A DNA stretch of 64,000 nucleotides from Polyporus tsugae (GCA_024305745.1 JAHRBS010000004.1:4340001-4404000), one strand, 5' to 3'. Shown: positions 23,401 to 34,602, counted from the stretch's first letter. Made by a program: numbers and translations. Notes: generated by a model not told the origin, from the letters alone.

Positions 23401-23715
23401 GGGGGAGGGGGCTGGGAAATCGATTTCCGCTGCCTCATGTGTGTCTGCAGGTGCGATCGCTCCCGATAGCGACCGCTCGAACCCGTCGTTGTTCGTCCCG
23501 AACGATATGAGCTCGTCGTCGCCATCGGGCTGCGATGGGAGTACGGGGGGCGATGTGCGAACGCCGCCCGCGATTTGGCGGATCGTGAGGCCTGTTTGAG
23601 TCAAGTCTCGCGAGGGCCTGTCAATTGGGTCGACGGAGGGGGATCGTCTGGAATGACGATCGGACCCGCCGGCGGCCACGGTTCGTGTGGCTCGGCCACT
23701 AGGGCCTTCGCTCAT
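20428..23715 (-). CDS. LINE ORF1: Gag-like RNA-binding protein with zinc knuckles
   Basis: Intact frame of 1095 aa. The N-terminal half is acidic, Ser/Pro/Thr-rich and probably disordered; the middle carries a KKQKRAPP-like basic patch (about 570), then a conserved globular part. Two or more cysteine-histidine knuckles lie at about residues 785-840 (CGRCFCYGHSPAAC, then CCLCGSHHEAYHHD and CVNCHLPH), as in retroelement Gag proteins that bind the element RNA. Its stop overlaps the ORF2 start as ATGA, the layout used by some LINEs for reinitiation. No lesion was seen in this ORF. Confidence 0.88.
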   Translation of the reverse strand: MSEGPSGRATRTVAAGGSDRHSRRSPSVDPIDRPSRDLTQTGLTIRQIAGGVRTSPPVLPSQPDGDDELISFGTNNDGFERSLSGAIAPADTHEAAEIDFPAPSPGITPPPPYSQATVPTSQTQQETEITISPAHREVPAPAHLHTETPERLETDTPRTDTDADMTDLSAPSSVFQSDAPMTDSSAAHAPSPSHSASSSSGVDIDDLVSGENAVERIKDHTDIRGISTLYGMDFGINACVQHLSLVKDYLSHNRRLVRACLEDSRDNSAVFIEGEWSGFLTMMDSVNNAISYILPDERRHVDGATRALEDVVLDAVVITRSQSNRARFQLETEVAAGKHSVADFRQELHTHRTALDKGKGVDTTTRSEERINIDQRGRLFHGEPSRLDHSTLIQATPVTAVRDWVQALPAASIQETPSSLLDRMTSPTAHTHEETQSLEHMQDMVMAIAAAPAMRTAAKPPKHKNRTSPALHAATPAPAPIVQPTPVPAAVDFASDYQRFVARTGIQNPLDALDSYSHLQALHRQATAMGHPAVGPQHQAPAATHTPASASSRAASRASNGGPACKKQKRAPPAVSKLIYVSYSNARLILEVNLRRPAPLILDQIRSIIVALLREQPTQATPLASVIIRRAAWNRSGSTLTLTLETVPSKDTAVAIKNVVATALNVANFELNIKHHEYISGVVFHNVGGVIFDERGQPQTLNPMQVLADAINRSTNGTWKKVLGDGDITEARWAPFRAGSTNATLFVDVNDTSVYAITNALQGSRLSFDNGDSTCMGIIDKTTMPQCGRCFCYGHSPAACRIPSQRCCLCGSHHEAYHHDNYVTMHGANAYPVRCVNCHLPHRSDSKGCVFYKWRASETWIHDAYAYMSHADPANPPQDLMAVVLSRRKTRTSAPGMRIGDPHYDPDAWHKAGFGPHGSKNVAPPAPRPNQPAPPLASRIAPPAATRSSGLRNATAPSASGPRPPPAPAASSSRGPDTRTWQQAMAEDDAFTFTPLPPLSADAYNAAVTNSRGGPSQNKRAKKAKTKQVAYSPFTTVTVYSTNAPPSLPGPLPSRGSILAPRMSERKGLAEDGFLTNVPIVFSHAHESPSVSLPK

Positions 23716-23868
23716 GGTGTGCGATGTGATCTCGGTGGTAGGTGTGTGTGTGTGGGGACTAGGGAAGATGGGGGAGGGTAGGGAAAGGGAAGGGAGGAGA
23801 CGTGTAACGGCTGGTGGAGCGAGCGTCTACTCGAGATGGTGGTGGTACGAGGTCAAGGAGGACTGACT

Positions 23869-23883
23869 GATATCGGTGGCCTC
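23869..23883. repeat. Target-site duplication, LINE 5' side
   Basis: Second exact copy of GATATCGGTGGCCTC; defines the 5' end of the element at 23868. Confidence 0.9.
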
Positions 23884-26298
23884 CTGCTGAAACTTCTTCG
23901 CTACTGCGCATATATGCAGGTCATCTTTGAAGTTCTAGGCGTCATTTTCACATATTCAGGCACGCAAACCAGGACCGATTTTCTCCGTCGTTCGAAGAAT
24001 CACAACCTGTGGGAATACAAGGTACGCCAATAATGACGTCATATTATTTGGCGGGCGGGACTCATTTAGACTCGGAGCAGTTCAGGGCAAGGGACGTTTG
24101 CCGATGAATTATGCAGAAGTTACTGTCATAACTTCAATGACTGTTTCATGGAACAAGAAAGCTTCGCTGTGGCGTACAACTCCTCGGGAAATCTGTTGCG
24201 CTGCAGCAACTTGACGTCTTCGAGTAGACGGCCCGCATATCAGCTCCCTAACTTGACGACCTGAGGTGCGGTGGCCCCAAGGAAAGCCGAATCGCTCAGT
24301 TCGAACCACTTCCGTCGTCGCGAAATCCGCCCTCCGACTCGGACCTATAGGCCTCGTGCAATCCATCAAAGTTTGCACGCTTTTGTACTACCTCGCCCGC
24401 TCATCGGCCTCAAGTCCAGATGTGTCCCCACGGAACGCCCCTGCAACCGGTCAATGTGCTGATTAGTACCATACTTTTTCCTGGTAGTATTGTTAACCAT
24501 AATAATGACGAGGTGATTCGTTTTCCTGTTCACTCTTGCAATCTATATACTAATATAGACTACCGAAGGCCGGCATTATTCAACAACGCCCGACTACAAT
24601 AGTGGGCTACAGCAAATTAATATTCCGTAAGTGGTTCATCCAGGGTATACAAAAATTCAAGCGAGTCATGCTGACGAAATATGGCCGTACATTGATCTCG
24701 TCTCCACTCAGTCGACTTATTCCAACGGCCACGGGAAAGGATGTGCTCAAACACGAGATCCTCCGGACAACTTTCCCTCGTGGCGACTGTGCACTTGCAC
24801 AAGCTTTATGTCCGTTTCACCCGAACACCGACCCGACAGGATGGGTCTGGGATGGCTACACCCTAAACAGTGTGTTTGATCGGTCCCAAAGTCAACCTTA
24901 GCCGGGCAAGGTTCATCCAAATGTAGAATAAACATTTGCACCAGCAGCACAATGGAACATTTGAAGGGTGCTGATGTCCAGCGATCGTCGCCTCACCTAT
25001 TATTCCTATCGTACAGTGTTTCCTAGACCTTGTTAGGCTGCATGGGCGGATGCATTACTAGCAGCATGGTCATCAAGCTCAAAACATACCCAACATTACC
25101 GCGGTCCTGAGAATAAAATTGCGGGTGTTGGACTCAGTATCGCGCGCACGGACCCAGGCACGAGAAAGGATAGAAGCATATACATTACACCATTATTTCT
25201 CGGGCCGGCCTTGGTCTTGGTGGTCAATTGAAGTTATCAGACGATAAGCTGGTCAGAGGGTTTTGACACATAAGATTGCACAGATGGTCCCCCTTCTCGT
25301 GTTCGACTTCCTCCGGCGACTGAAACGAAATGATGAGATGACATCTGGCCGACACCGCCTCGATATCGAGGGTGGGATGCAAAGCACCTCAATTCGTGGC
25401 GGTGGCATGGTAAGTACTGTAGTACAGTCCCCGAAGACGGCCTGATGCAAGCTCAAGCTCGAGGACCTGGACTCTACAGTCTGAGTAGAGTGTGATGTCG
25501 GCAGCCAGAAGCAGAGGATTGGGAGAAAAATAGGCAAGGCCTAGGCTTGATTGGCTTGCCTCCGAGAGTGTGCTACAGCTGCATGTGTTTTGTATCGCAC
25601 TGGTGTACTTATCAAAAGACGAAGGGTATAGGCGCCGGTGGAGAGGCCGTGTCGGTGTCGTCCGTAGACAGCTTTCTTCCAACCCCAATTGTCGCTCCCT
25701 CGCTTCTTGTCTCCAACCCTTCCACTCGCTCAGCTCATCCTTTCTCATCGCCGTCGTCGTCGTGGCTCCCTTCGCTAGACGGCTACCACCCCAACGACGG
25801 CCGCGAGGCATCATCCGCTTCGGGACCTATCTAACTCGTGGCCTGCACGCCTCCCGCACGCCAACGCACATCTTCTCCTGCGCTTAATCCTAATTCTTCT
25901 GCTGGAGATTTTCACCCTCTCTCCACTTTCCATATCGCCTATATCGCCTCCTGGTTGCTGTTCGCTCCGCTCAACTCCCCCTTCGCACAATTCGACGCCA
26001 CGGCAGCCACTCGACGAACCGGAGTTGATCACGCTTTAGGTTTCGACGAGTCCCCAACACCCGCGAGACCGGCGCCCACCTAGAAACCCATAAGAGGCCT
26101 GTACCGCAGCCCTCGTTGACAAACACTCGTTCACACGAGACGGTGTCGGGATAGAAATTGCTACAGCGCCAATCGGAGACAGCGTGCGTACGAACCGATC
26201 GCTTCTGGCCCAATGTTCCTTCCTCTGACGACCGCGCTCGCGCTTCTGTGCTGGCCTTTTGCAGTCGTCCGACCACCACTGCCATACCATCGTCGACC
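23884..26298. other. Intergenic region and kinase 5' leader
   Basis: About 2.4 kb. The right part (roughly 25650-26298) is CT-rich and probably holds the promoter and leader of the PX kinase. The remainder is AT-richer than the genes; ORFs of up to 141 codons show no recognisable domain. No tRNA or repeat was identified. Confidence 0.45.
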
Positions 26299-29200
26299 AT
26301 GCCCGGCAAGAACATCGTCGCCACTCCCGGATCGTCCGGACGGAGGCTGCGCACGGAGGAGGGCCCATGGGCGATCAGCGCGGCGGAGACTCCGCATGAT
26401 CCAAGCTCGTACAGTCTCTACATTAATAGTGAGTGTTCTTTGGTCTGGTCGTTGGGTGTGGCAGGCATGTTTGCTCTACTTGCCGTGTGAGAGCATGCCT
26501 CTCGGAAGGGCGTCCCCCGTTGATGATGATAATTGGCGGGAAACCTACTTTTGCTTGGGGTTATGTATCCCCGCTCCTGCTGGTTGCATTACGGCACCCG
26601 CACGCTTCCCTACCGCATGACAACCGTAATGAGTTTGCATGCGGCGAGGTAGTGCGGAGGCGGAACACGCTCGGGACGCCGTTTCCGCTGCTTTACAGTT
26701 TGTCAGGTTTTCCCTTCCACTGCACTGTGGCGTACCCGCCATCCTGCACAGAGTTATGAACCTCACCAAGTCCGTTTACGGTTTCTTCGTGGCTGCCGGC
26801 CTCGCACTCTGATGCAGTAAATCTGAGTGACGCTGCAGACATGGCCATCTTTGCGTTACCCGCACCCGCACCTGTGCCCGCATTCGTACCCACACCTGTG
26901 CCCGCATCCGTACCCACACCTGTGCCCGCATCCGTACCCACACCCGTACCCGCACCCGTACTCGCACGGGTTAAGGACGGGTACCCGAGGATAAGGTGTA
27001 CGGTCACACCGCTCCCTGCACCCTCCCCGGGCCAAGGATATCGTTAGATGATTCCTACAGTGAGACGCGCATAGATTTGCGGTAGTTCACAACGATCTTT
27101 TTGGCAAAGACACAGAAGATGGCGCGAATTGACAGAATGGTGACCGAATCGCCCTTTTGCGGGACAGCTTTTCGGAAGCACCTTGTGGGTCGTTCTTGGT
27201 CGTGTGCGTACATTTCAAGGGAAACGGGTTTTGGACGGGTCGATCTCACTCAGCGACCAACTTGACCGCCTCCCGGTTAGGTGCCACTGTCCCTGCTTGT
27301 CCGGACACGATCAGACGTCGTCCAGGCCGGTCCCCTTCTTGTCCGGACAATTGGTCATCCGTTCCGGCCCCAAGCACTCAGCTTTAGGCGGGCATGATCG
27401 ACTGAACCCGCTGATTGCATGCGGACTAGGGATAAGGCATATGGGGCATTATCAGGGGCTCTGGTGGAGTCCTGATACAGCGTTCTCATCGTTCTGGCCA
27501 GTGCAATGCTCCATGTCGAGACTCAGGCACCACAGAACAACCTTGTTGATGGCAGCATTCGCGACGTTTGCATCTTCCTGTTCAAGGGCAGGTGCGCCCG
27601 AGGACACGTTGTGGCTTGCACGATTTGAATTAGCCGCAGTTCGTCACAGACACTGGCGGTGCCCATGCTTGCTGCCTTTTGCATGCTGCTCCGCTTTCCG
27701 TCTGTGCCTCTTCTCCCCACAAACTCTTACTGACACCACCGGCAGCCCCCACTCATAATCTCACGCTCACCCGGTCGGCACAAGAAATTGTCGACCTACA
27801 CGCCAAGCTCCGCGACAGCTTCCCTGGTCTCAAGATGCCGACACCGCCGATAGACGCGGCCTCGCTGCCAGCTCCCCCCAAACGCAAGTCGGTCTTCCTC
27901 AACAGGCTCTCCCGGTTCGCCTCGCCTTCCAGCAACAAAACTGCCAGCTCGCGTCAAGTCTCCGACCGGAAGGAGCAGCCGCAACCCCCCAGCAGCAGCG
28001 TGTCGAGCAGCACGACGTCTGCGGCACAGACGCCCATCGTGACCCCAGCGACGGAGATCGGGGACCCGTTTGCGGAAATCGGGGAGAACGGGGAGGACAT
28101 TTCCGCACTGGCGGCGTCGAACAACAAGGTGGTCACGGGGCTCGCGGCATACCTGACGACGCTCGCGAACGACAGCTCAATGCGACAGGCACGGGCGTGG
28201 AAGCGGTTTGTCCGGGTTCGCACAGACGACCTGCAGAGCGTCCGCGTCGAGCGGGCGATCAAGCGGGTGCGTTCGGACCTCGCTGCGCATGTGAGCCCAG
28301 GGAGCTCGACGGAGATCCAGAGGTCGATCAGCCAGGTTGTGTTGGACGGTGATTCGTCGAAGGCGTCGTCGGTGTCGGAGAAGGAAGCCGGGGAGGAAAG
28401 GGAGGACGGAGTCAACGGAGTGGAAGAGAAGGAGGGGGATAACGTGAACGGTACGGAGGGTGAGGAGGGTGGCGACGAGGGAACCGCTGAGGGCGTGGAG
28501 GATCGCGCGCCGACCCCGATGTCGCCCAAGCCGCCTGCCGCCTCCGTCGACGCCAAGCCTGCGCCTGCCACGAATGGCGTCGCTGATGACGAAGACGACA
28601 AGGGGCCTCGTACCCCGATACAGACGGAAACTCCAGCACGCAAGCTGCGCTCCCAATCCGCTGACCCCTCAACGCGCACATCGCGTCTGTATTCCTCGAC
28701 ACCGTCGACTGCCTCGCAGACCGGGGACGACTCTTCGATTTCCACGACGGAGCGCCGCTCGGCCCGCAAGAAGCGCACCAAGTCAAGAGACCCCAATAGC
28801 GAGAAGAAGTCGAAGCGCAAGGTGATCATCGACGACTTCGAGATGATGCGCGTGCTTGGCAAGGGCTGTGCGGGCAAGGTGCTCCTTGTCCGCCACAAAC
28901 CGAGCCAGGACGTCTACGCACTGAAGGCGATCACCAAGCGACATGTCCTTGCGCACCAGGAGCTGCAACACACGCTCACGGAGCAGGCAGTCCTCAAGCG
29001 GATGGCGGCTGGGAACGCAGATCCGTTTGTGGTCAAGCTCTGGTGGAGTTTCCACGACAGGGAGAACCTGTTCCTCGTCATGGTGAGTGTTTTCCCGCCC
29101 AGCCTTCTGTGACGGATAGATGTGGTTGAACTCAAATAATAATCATGTTTCACAGGACTTCCATCCAGGAGGTGATCTCGCCACACAGCTCGCACGCTGG

Positions 29201-31491
29201 GGCCGCCTCGGCCGCGATCGCGCACGGTTCTACGCCGCTGAGATCGTCGAGGGCGTCGAGGGCCTCCACGCCGCCGGTGTCATCTACCGCGATCTCAAGC
29301 CCGAGAACATCCTTATCGGTGCGGACGGCCACATCGTTCTAACAGACTTCGGTCTGTCAAAGGAGTTCCCACGGCGGTCCACCGCAATTACCGCGCCCTC
29401 CACACCATCCGGGTCGAGAGGCGAGTTCCTGGACAACCCTTCCGCGCCAGCATCCCCCCACTGGATGAAGGGCGACGCTGTGAACGAGCAGTGGTCGACA
29501 AATTCCAATGATACAACGAGCACCTTCTGCGGCACGGCGGAGTACCTTGCTCCGGAGGTCATCCAAGGGCTGCCGTACAGCTACGAGGTTGACTGGTGGA
29601 GCTTCGGTACGATGCTGTACGAGATGCTCACTGGTATTGTAAGTGGAGGCATCCGCACAGCGTTTCATGAGAGTTTTGGACTAAGCTCGACGGCGACAGA
29701 CGCCTTTCTGGGCCGAAAACCACTCAGATATGTACTACAGGGTCCTCCAGGACGAGCTGCAGTTCCCTGAAGACAGGACGATGGACCAGGACACGAAGAG
29801 CTTAATCCGTGGCGTAAGTCGCATATGTTTATGAGGTTTGACGGTTCTCACTCGCTCTATTTCAGCTGCTTCAACGGAATCCTGCCCTCAGGATGAAGGA
29901 GCCGCGGATCAAGAAGCATCCCTATTTCTCAATGATGTGTGCTCCTTCCCTTCCCTTCGCATGCTTCAGTCGAGATTCTCACGCATAGCTCACTTTCGCA
30001 GAGATTGGTCCCACGTGTATTATAAACGCTACATACGTAGGTGCTTCTGACGTTCCGCGGATTCTGGATGCTAATGGTTATCGTGTAGCCCCGTATATTC
30101 CTCCCATCGACCCTTCGAATGCTTCTGATACCCAGAATTTCGACGATACCTTCTTGGGAATGGAACCTGTGATCAACGACCAGAACGAGGAGGGTGAGGA
30201 AACCGAAGCGGACCGCACCGACGGCGAAGACTCGACCACAACACCATCGCAGTCACGCAGTCCATCAATCCACCCAGTGGAGGACGACAGTGTCGACGTT
30301 TTCGACGGTTACTCGTTCAAGGGCAGGCATTCGGTCATCATGGACGATGAGGATGAGGACGGGGATGGAGAGGATGAGGAAGACGAGGAGGACGGGGCGT
30401 CGATCAGCGGCCCGAGTCTCGACGACATTCTCCCCAACGAGACCGCTGCGGAGGCTGCGCCCAAGGAGGAAACCAAAGAAGTTTTGGTGCCAGAAGACGT
30501 TGGAGAGCCGAAGACACCGGAAGCCCGTCCAGCTGTACTCCCCGCAGAACCAGCAGAGCCGGTTGTGCGGGCAGTTGCAGAACAGAAGTCCGAGGCTACC
30601 CCCCGATCAAGCCAGGAACAGAAGGAAGACAAGGATGTTGTTCCCATTCCAACCGTGTCCGCTGCCGAAGCTGCCGCTGCCGCTGCAGCCAAACGCACGG
30701 CCGAGGACGAGAACGTCAAGACTGCGCCCAAGGTGCGGCCGACGAAGCCCGCCCGCAATCGCAGGGAGAAATCCGGCATCGCAGCCCTGGACAAAGACCT
30801 GCCAGATACAGCGACGGAGGACGAGCGGACCATGGAGCACGAAGACGAGGACGACTGGGACTTTGTCGAGGCGGGCGGCCTGCTCGTCGAAGAGCGGAAC
30901 GGTGCCAAGGGCAACAGCCTCTTCGCGCGCGGCGTCGTCGACCGGTACAAGCTCGCCGTCTTCCGGAAGAGTACGCCAAGGCGGAATGGGCCGCGCTCGG
31001 TCTCAGGGGTTTCGATGGAGTCGGATCTCAATGGCTCGGACCCAGCTGCGTCACCGACGCCCTCGGACAAGCATCGTCGTGGTCGGACGCCAGGTCTGAC
31101 GTTCCGCAAACATCCCAAGCAGTTCCTCCGGCAGAAGAGCCCCCCGCCGTCGTCACGCTCCGCGAAGTCGTTCACGGCCTCGGCCTCGGCGACGTTTTCC
31201 GCCGCGTCAACGGCGTCTAGCGTGGGTCTCCTCACGCCATCACCATCGCAGACCGCCATGACGCCCTCGCTGAAGTCCAAGGAGTCTGCTATCTCCGTAG
31301 GCGCTCCGAGCGACTCGTCAGATCCGTCGGTCAACGGGGATCCGACGGTTGATACTATCAAGGGTTCGCCTGTTCCGCAAGCGAACGGGGACAGGGAACG
31401 CGACGAGGAGAAGCAGCAAAAGAATAAGGTGTTGAAGAAGTACAAGGAGGGCGCGGAGAAGGTCCTCTCCATCTTCCAGTCGCCACGGTAG
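26299..31491 (+). CDS. AGC-family serine/threonine kinase with N-terminal PX domain
   Basis: Seven exons: 26299-26428, 27746-29082, 29156-29638, 29700-29813, 29866-29936, 30002-30036 and 30089-31491; all phases agree, 1190 aa. The N-terminus begins a phosphoinositide-binding PX-like domain (SYSLYIN, intron, PTHNLTLTRSAQEIVDLHAK), so the protein probably docks on endosomal or vacuolar membrane. The kinase domain follows: glycine loop LGKGCAGKV, ATP lysine YALKAI, catalytic YRDLKPEN, metal-binding TDFGLSKEF, activation segment FCGTAEYLAPE. An insert of about 40 residues lies between DFG and the T-loop. The AGC tail contains DDTFLGMEP and a hydrophobic-motif match FDGYSFKG, the site normally phosphorylated by TORC2-type kinases. 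A long acidic and Ser-rich extension follows. Closest in layout to SGK/Ypk-like kinases with PX; the exact orthologue is uncertain. Confidence 0.9.
26859..26969. repeat. Minisatellite, 24-bp unit, inside kinase intron 1
   Basis: Three near-identical units of CCTGTGCCCGCATCCGTACC plus CACA (26871-26942), flanked by shorter CCCGTA/CACCCG-type hexamers. The array lies within the 1317-nt first intron of the PX kinase (26429-27745). Confidence 0.8.
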
Positions 31492-32270
31492 TCCCGGCCG
31501 TCGGACGTATGCATGCGTGCGTCAGGTTCGGGACTGGGGATGGGGATGGTGGTAGTAATGGGCCAAGTCCCTTGAAGCCGTGGTGGCGCTCGGACCGGTC
31601 TCGGCATGCGTTCTATTCTCTCTCTTTCTCTCTCTCAGACGCTTTGCGATCGCGTATCATATCCATATGCACCTCATCTATAGCTATTATTGACCGCTCG
31701 TAAGTAGTCCACACCACACACTCGCTTGGACCGTTCTCCTGTCCCCCACTCTTCCCTTCGTTGGGTCGCATGCATCATTCGCTTTCCCGTTGCTGTTCCC
31801 TTGCCTGCAGGGCTTCCGTTATTACCCGGTATTGTCGTACATAGGAGTCACGCTCGTTCAGTCGGTCCATCGTTATCCCCACTCTCTTGCTCCTGTCGCG
31901 CTCGTGCAATCGTGTTTTTTGTAAGTAGTCGAAGCAAACTGGAAATTATCGTCTTTTTTCGTGGTCGGACATCGCTCGTTTTGCATCCTTCCGCGCATAG
32001 AATTTGAACTGTGGTGGTGTCCGTCAAGTACCGTGCCAACTCAAGCTTAAGCTGTTCAGATGCAGCCTCCGGATCGTGGTGCGTCGCGAGTGCGGAAACA
32101 TTTGTTGTGAGTCATTATTCCGCGAAGTGAACACTGGTACAATCTACCGAAGCAAGCCATAGCTTGTAGGATTAGGTGCCGGTTGTAACTGGAACTTGGG
32201 TACAGGCGGCTGGTGTAACGATTTGGGAAGGGAGGGGTATAGACGGGGCGCATTTAACCTAGCGTCGACC
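31492..32270. other. Spacer between two convergent genes
   Basis: 3' flanks of the PX kinase and of the minus-strand F-box gene. A CT tract (about 31617-31640) is present. No gene or terminator motif could be identified. Confidence 0.45.
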
Positions 32271-33605
32271 TCACAGCGTCGTCCGGTACACGGTGACATT
32301 GCGTCTGAACGCACGCGAGAACTCGTACAAGTCGATGCCATCGCCCGTAGGATCCGCGATCCGCTCGCGCCAGTCATGGTCTAGGTACTGCTCGGTGGCA
32401 TCGAAGGTGTCGTTTCTGGGTGACTCAGAGAACCTCGACAGAGAGGTGGAACGCGGGTCGGGCTTCGTTTGTCGCGCAGTAAGTCGCTTAATCATCACCC
32501 GAGCTAGCCCCTTGGGAGTGTCCTTGCCGGGAGATGCCAATGAGCGGGTGATGACAACGACCACCTCCGACCTCAGAAAATGAAAGCGAGAGGCGATGTG
32601 GTCCATGGGTCCCGTGGGCTCGACATTGGGGATGCCTAATACAACGTCAACTGCCCAGTGGTGGTGACACGAGATTGTCGAACACTTGCCCCCAAACTTG
32701 GAGAACTCTTGCGATATGGCCGAGCCGACCCTCACAAGGTCTAGGGTGGAAAAGTCCAGCTCGCCCGCCTTCTTGCCAAGGGAAAGGGTTACCCACAGGC
32801 TTTCTAAGGCGGGTGCCTCCTTCATCCACCGACCGAACGGGATGGTACTAATCCCCCAGCAGGGGGCCATGTGGATCCGCTTGAGAGCCGGGAAGAGAGG
32901 GGCATTGGGGTCTCTTGAGCTCCTATCGCCGGCTTCGTCGTCGTCGTCCGTGCGACTGTTATCTTGAGAGGGTTCGAACCACAAAGTCCCAACGAAGAGG
33001 AGATCGCGCAGCTTGGGGAACCCCCCAAAACCACGCCCGTAACGGATGGTATCGATGGCGCCCGGAAGCAGCATCCCGTCGTGCAGGTCCCCCGGTATCC
33101 GTAGCGTGCACAGGGTCTCCAGGTCGGGCGCGACCTGGAGGAAGAGCACCTGTATGGCATCGTTCAGGCCGTCTCTAATGGCGAATGCCGCGTGGGGAAC
33201 TGGGATTGGGTCGTCGTACGCCTTGCACCGGAGTAGAGTGTAGTACATGAGCCTCCACGCCTCTGTGGGCGAAATGAGGACGCAAAGGTGGCGGACGACA
33301 GGGCGCACAACCCAATCGCGTCGGGTCGCAGAGGCCGCGCGAGCTTCGCTCAGCAAGGACACGCAGCGGCGCACTTCCCGCCCGGTCCCGCTGCGGAGGG
33401 TGACGGTATCGAAGCGGGCGGCGTATTTGGCGATGGCATGGGCGGTCTTGCACGCTACAGAGAGCGAGCGAGCGACGGCGCCGTCCGCTTCGCATGCGAG
33501 GACGAAAATCCGCTCGATGATTTCGACTGGTAGGATTGATCCGTGGAGCTTATGAGCTGGCTTTCCGCGCAAAGATTGGGCGATCCGAGACAAATGGAAT
33601 CGCAT
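32271..33605 (-). CDS. F-box family-1 protein, copy E (intact)
   Basis: The best preserved of the four family-1 copies. From ATG 33605 (MRFHLSRIAQSL) it reads an F-box-like segment, ILPVEIIERIFVLACEADGAVARSLSVACKTAHAIA, then the shared leucine-rich body and the C-terminus EQYLDHDWRERIADPTGDGIDLYEF. The whole frame is open. At the place where the three paralogs have a GT-AG intron, this copy has GCAAGT...TTAG (32636-32689, 54 nt): either a GC-AG intron or retained coding sequence, giving 426 or 444 aa. A splice acceptor TTTAG just before the ATG, with a donor CAAGGTATGA further upstream, matches the pseudogene at 35.9 kb and suggests a 5'-UTR intron. An upstream in-frame extension to 33794 is therefore not used. 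Presumed SCF ubiquitin-ligase adaptor. Confidence 0.75.
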   Translation of the reverse strand: MRFHLSRIAQSLRGKPAHKLHGSILPVEIIERIFVLACEADGAVARSLSVACKTAHAIAKYAARFDTVTLRSGTGREVRRCVSLLSEARAASATRRDWVVRPVVRHLCVLISPTEAWRLMYYTLLRCKAYDDPIPVPHAAFAIRDGLNDAIQVLFLQVAPDLETLCTLRIPGDLHDGMLLPGAIDTIRYGRGFGGFPKLRDLLFVGTLWFEPSQDNSRTDDDDEAGDRSSRDPNAPLFPALKRIHMAPCWGISTIPFGRWMKEAPALESLWVTLSLGKKAGELDFSTLDLVRVGSAISQEFSKFGGKCSTISCHHHWAVDVVLGIPNVEPTGPMDHIASRFHFLRSEVVVVITRSLASPGKDTPKGLARVMIKRLTARQTKPDPRSTSLSRFSESPRNDTFDATEQYLDHDWRERIADPTGDGIDLYEFSRAFRRNVTVYRTTL

Positions 33606-34079
33606 TCTAAAGAACCGGGTGGCAGGATCAGCGTCGCAGGAATGATATAAATTTTTCAGATCATACCTTGAAAGTAATAGGCGAATCACTCGGAGTAGAT
33701 GGATGTAGGTGGATTCACCTGGTAATGAGACGGAGGTATCTAGCGGCTTGATAAAGCATACATACTGCTCACCAGCAAAGACTGGAATGGTCAATTCTAC
33801 TGCGTCGTCTTGACAACAGTCAACAACAAGTCAGATCTGGGTTTGTTGTTACGCGTTGGCTCTGAGAACTTAAGGTGCGATCCTAAATGTATCTATATCG
33901 ATGGCGGGAACAACTCCCGAGGAAAATGGATGATTTTTTGCCCTTCGGGGAGGACGAGTAAGAGTATGAATGTGGAGTGTGGTTGGTCAAGAAGAGGTCC
34001 GTCACGGCGATACCTTGGGCCCAGATACTGTAGACGCTAGTGCAAGCGCCCCCTTCCTCGGAGGAGATAAAATGCCTCT
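33606..34079. other. Spacer upstream of F-box copy E
   Basis: Leader and promoter of copy E on the minus strand. The part near 33606-33720 is similar to the leader of the pseudogene at 35955-36060. No other gene seen. Confidence 0.45.
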
Positions 34080-34560
34080 ATATCCCCAGGATTGACTGTA
34101 CTTGTGAGTCTCTCGCACTAGGTTTTTGAGTTGGAGTAAATGCTAATGGCTTACGACATGCACAGTGAAATTCGTTCTCTGCCCTTCCCTTTCGTAGGTC
34201 GCGGACCTCAATCCGACGGACTTTGTCGTGATATCCGAGTCGGTGTGGAACAAAACACTTGCAATGGAAGGACGGGCCGTCTCCGCAGAACGGTGCGATA
34301 TGGACTAGAATATCGACGAATGACATGAGCGACCGGTCGCGAGCTTGGAGATTTCTGGCAACCGTCCCAGTGGCACATATGTCATTCATATTGCGATCTG
34401 TCGGTACGCACAAATTAGACCAGATGGATATATGCGCATATATATTTGGTCATCGGTCATGGGTAACTCAACAGTCGCTGCTACGTCTGCGATGTAAACA
34501 TGTGCTGGCAGCCAAGAATACTCAGATTTATACAGTAAAGAGACAGAAGGGATATATAGG
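34080..34560 (+). repeat. Duplicated 3' end of beta-mannosidase gene (copy C)
   Basis: Plus-strand copy of the end of the penultimate exon (PRIDCT against PGIDRT), last intron with GTGAGT donor and CACAG acceptor, last exon (from 34166) and 3' flank. An in-frame TAG at 34195-34197 and later changes make it non-coding. It lies tail-to-tail with the F-box pseudogene that ends at 34603, the same geometry as at the left end of the window. Confidence 0.85.
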
Positions 34561-34602
34561 AGGGGTATAGCAGGCGGGACATGGTCAATCCATCTTCTAA
34601 CA

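Larger units (their letters stand above)
14853..23868 (-). mobile_element. Non-LTR retrotransposon (LINE), APE-RT-RNase H type, near full length
   Basis: A 9016-bp element on the minus strand. It has a short 5' UTR (23716-23868), a Gag-like ORF1 with zinc knuckles, an ORF2 with apurinic-type endonuclease, reverse transcriptase, RNase H and a C-terminal zinc finger, a 3' UTR of about 170 bp and a 26-nt poly(A) tail (poly-T at 14853-14878 on the plus strand). It is flanked by a perfect 15-bp duplication of the target. The domain order matches the I/Tad group of fungal LINEs; the clade is inferred, not tested by phylogeny. The intact target-site duplication and long pure tail suggest recent insertion, although ORF2 carries a frameshift and a stop near its 3' end. 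Confidence 0.93.

Noticed and set aside
14800..24033. An open frame across the reconstructed empty LINE site, suggesting that the element disrupted a gene
   Set aside because: Removing the element gives about 64 open codons, but no upstream ATG, no domain and no splice signals; it is too short to claim a broken gene.
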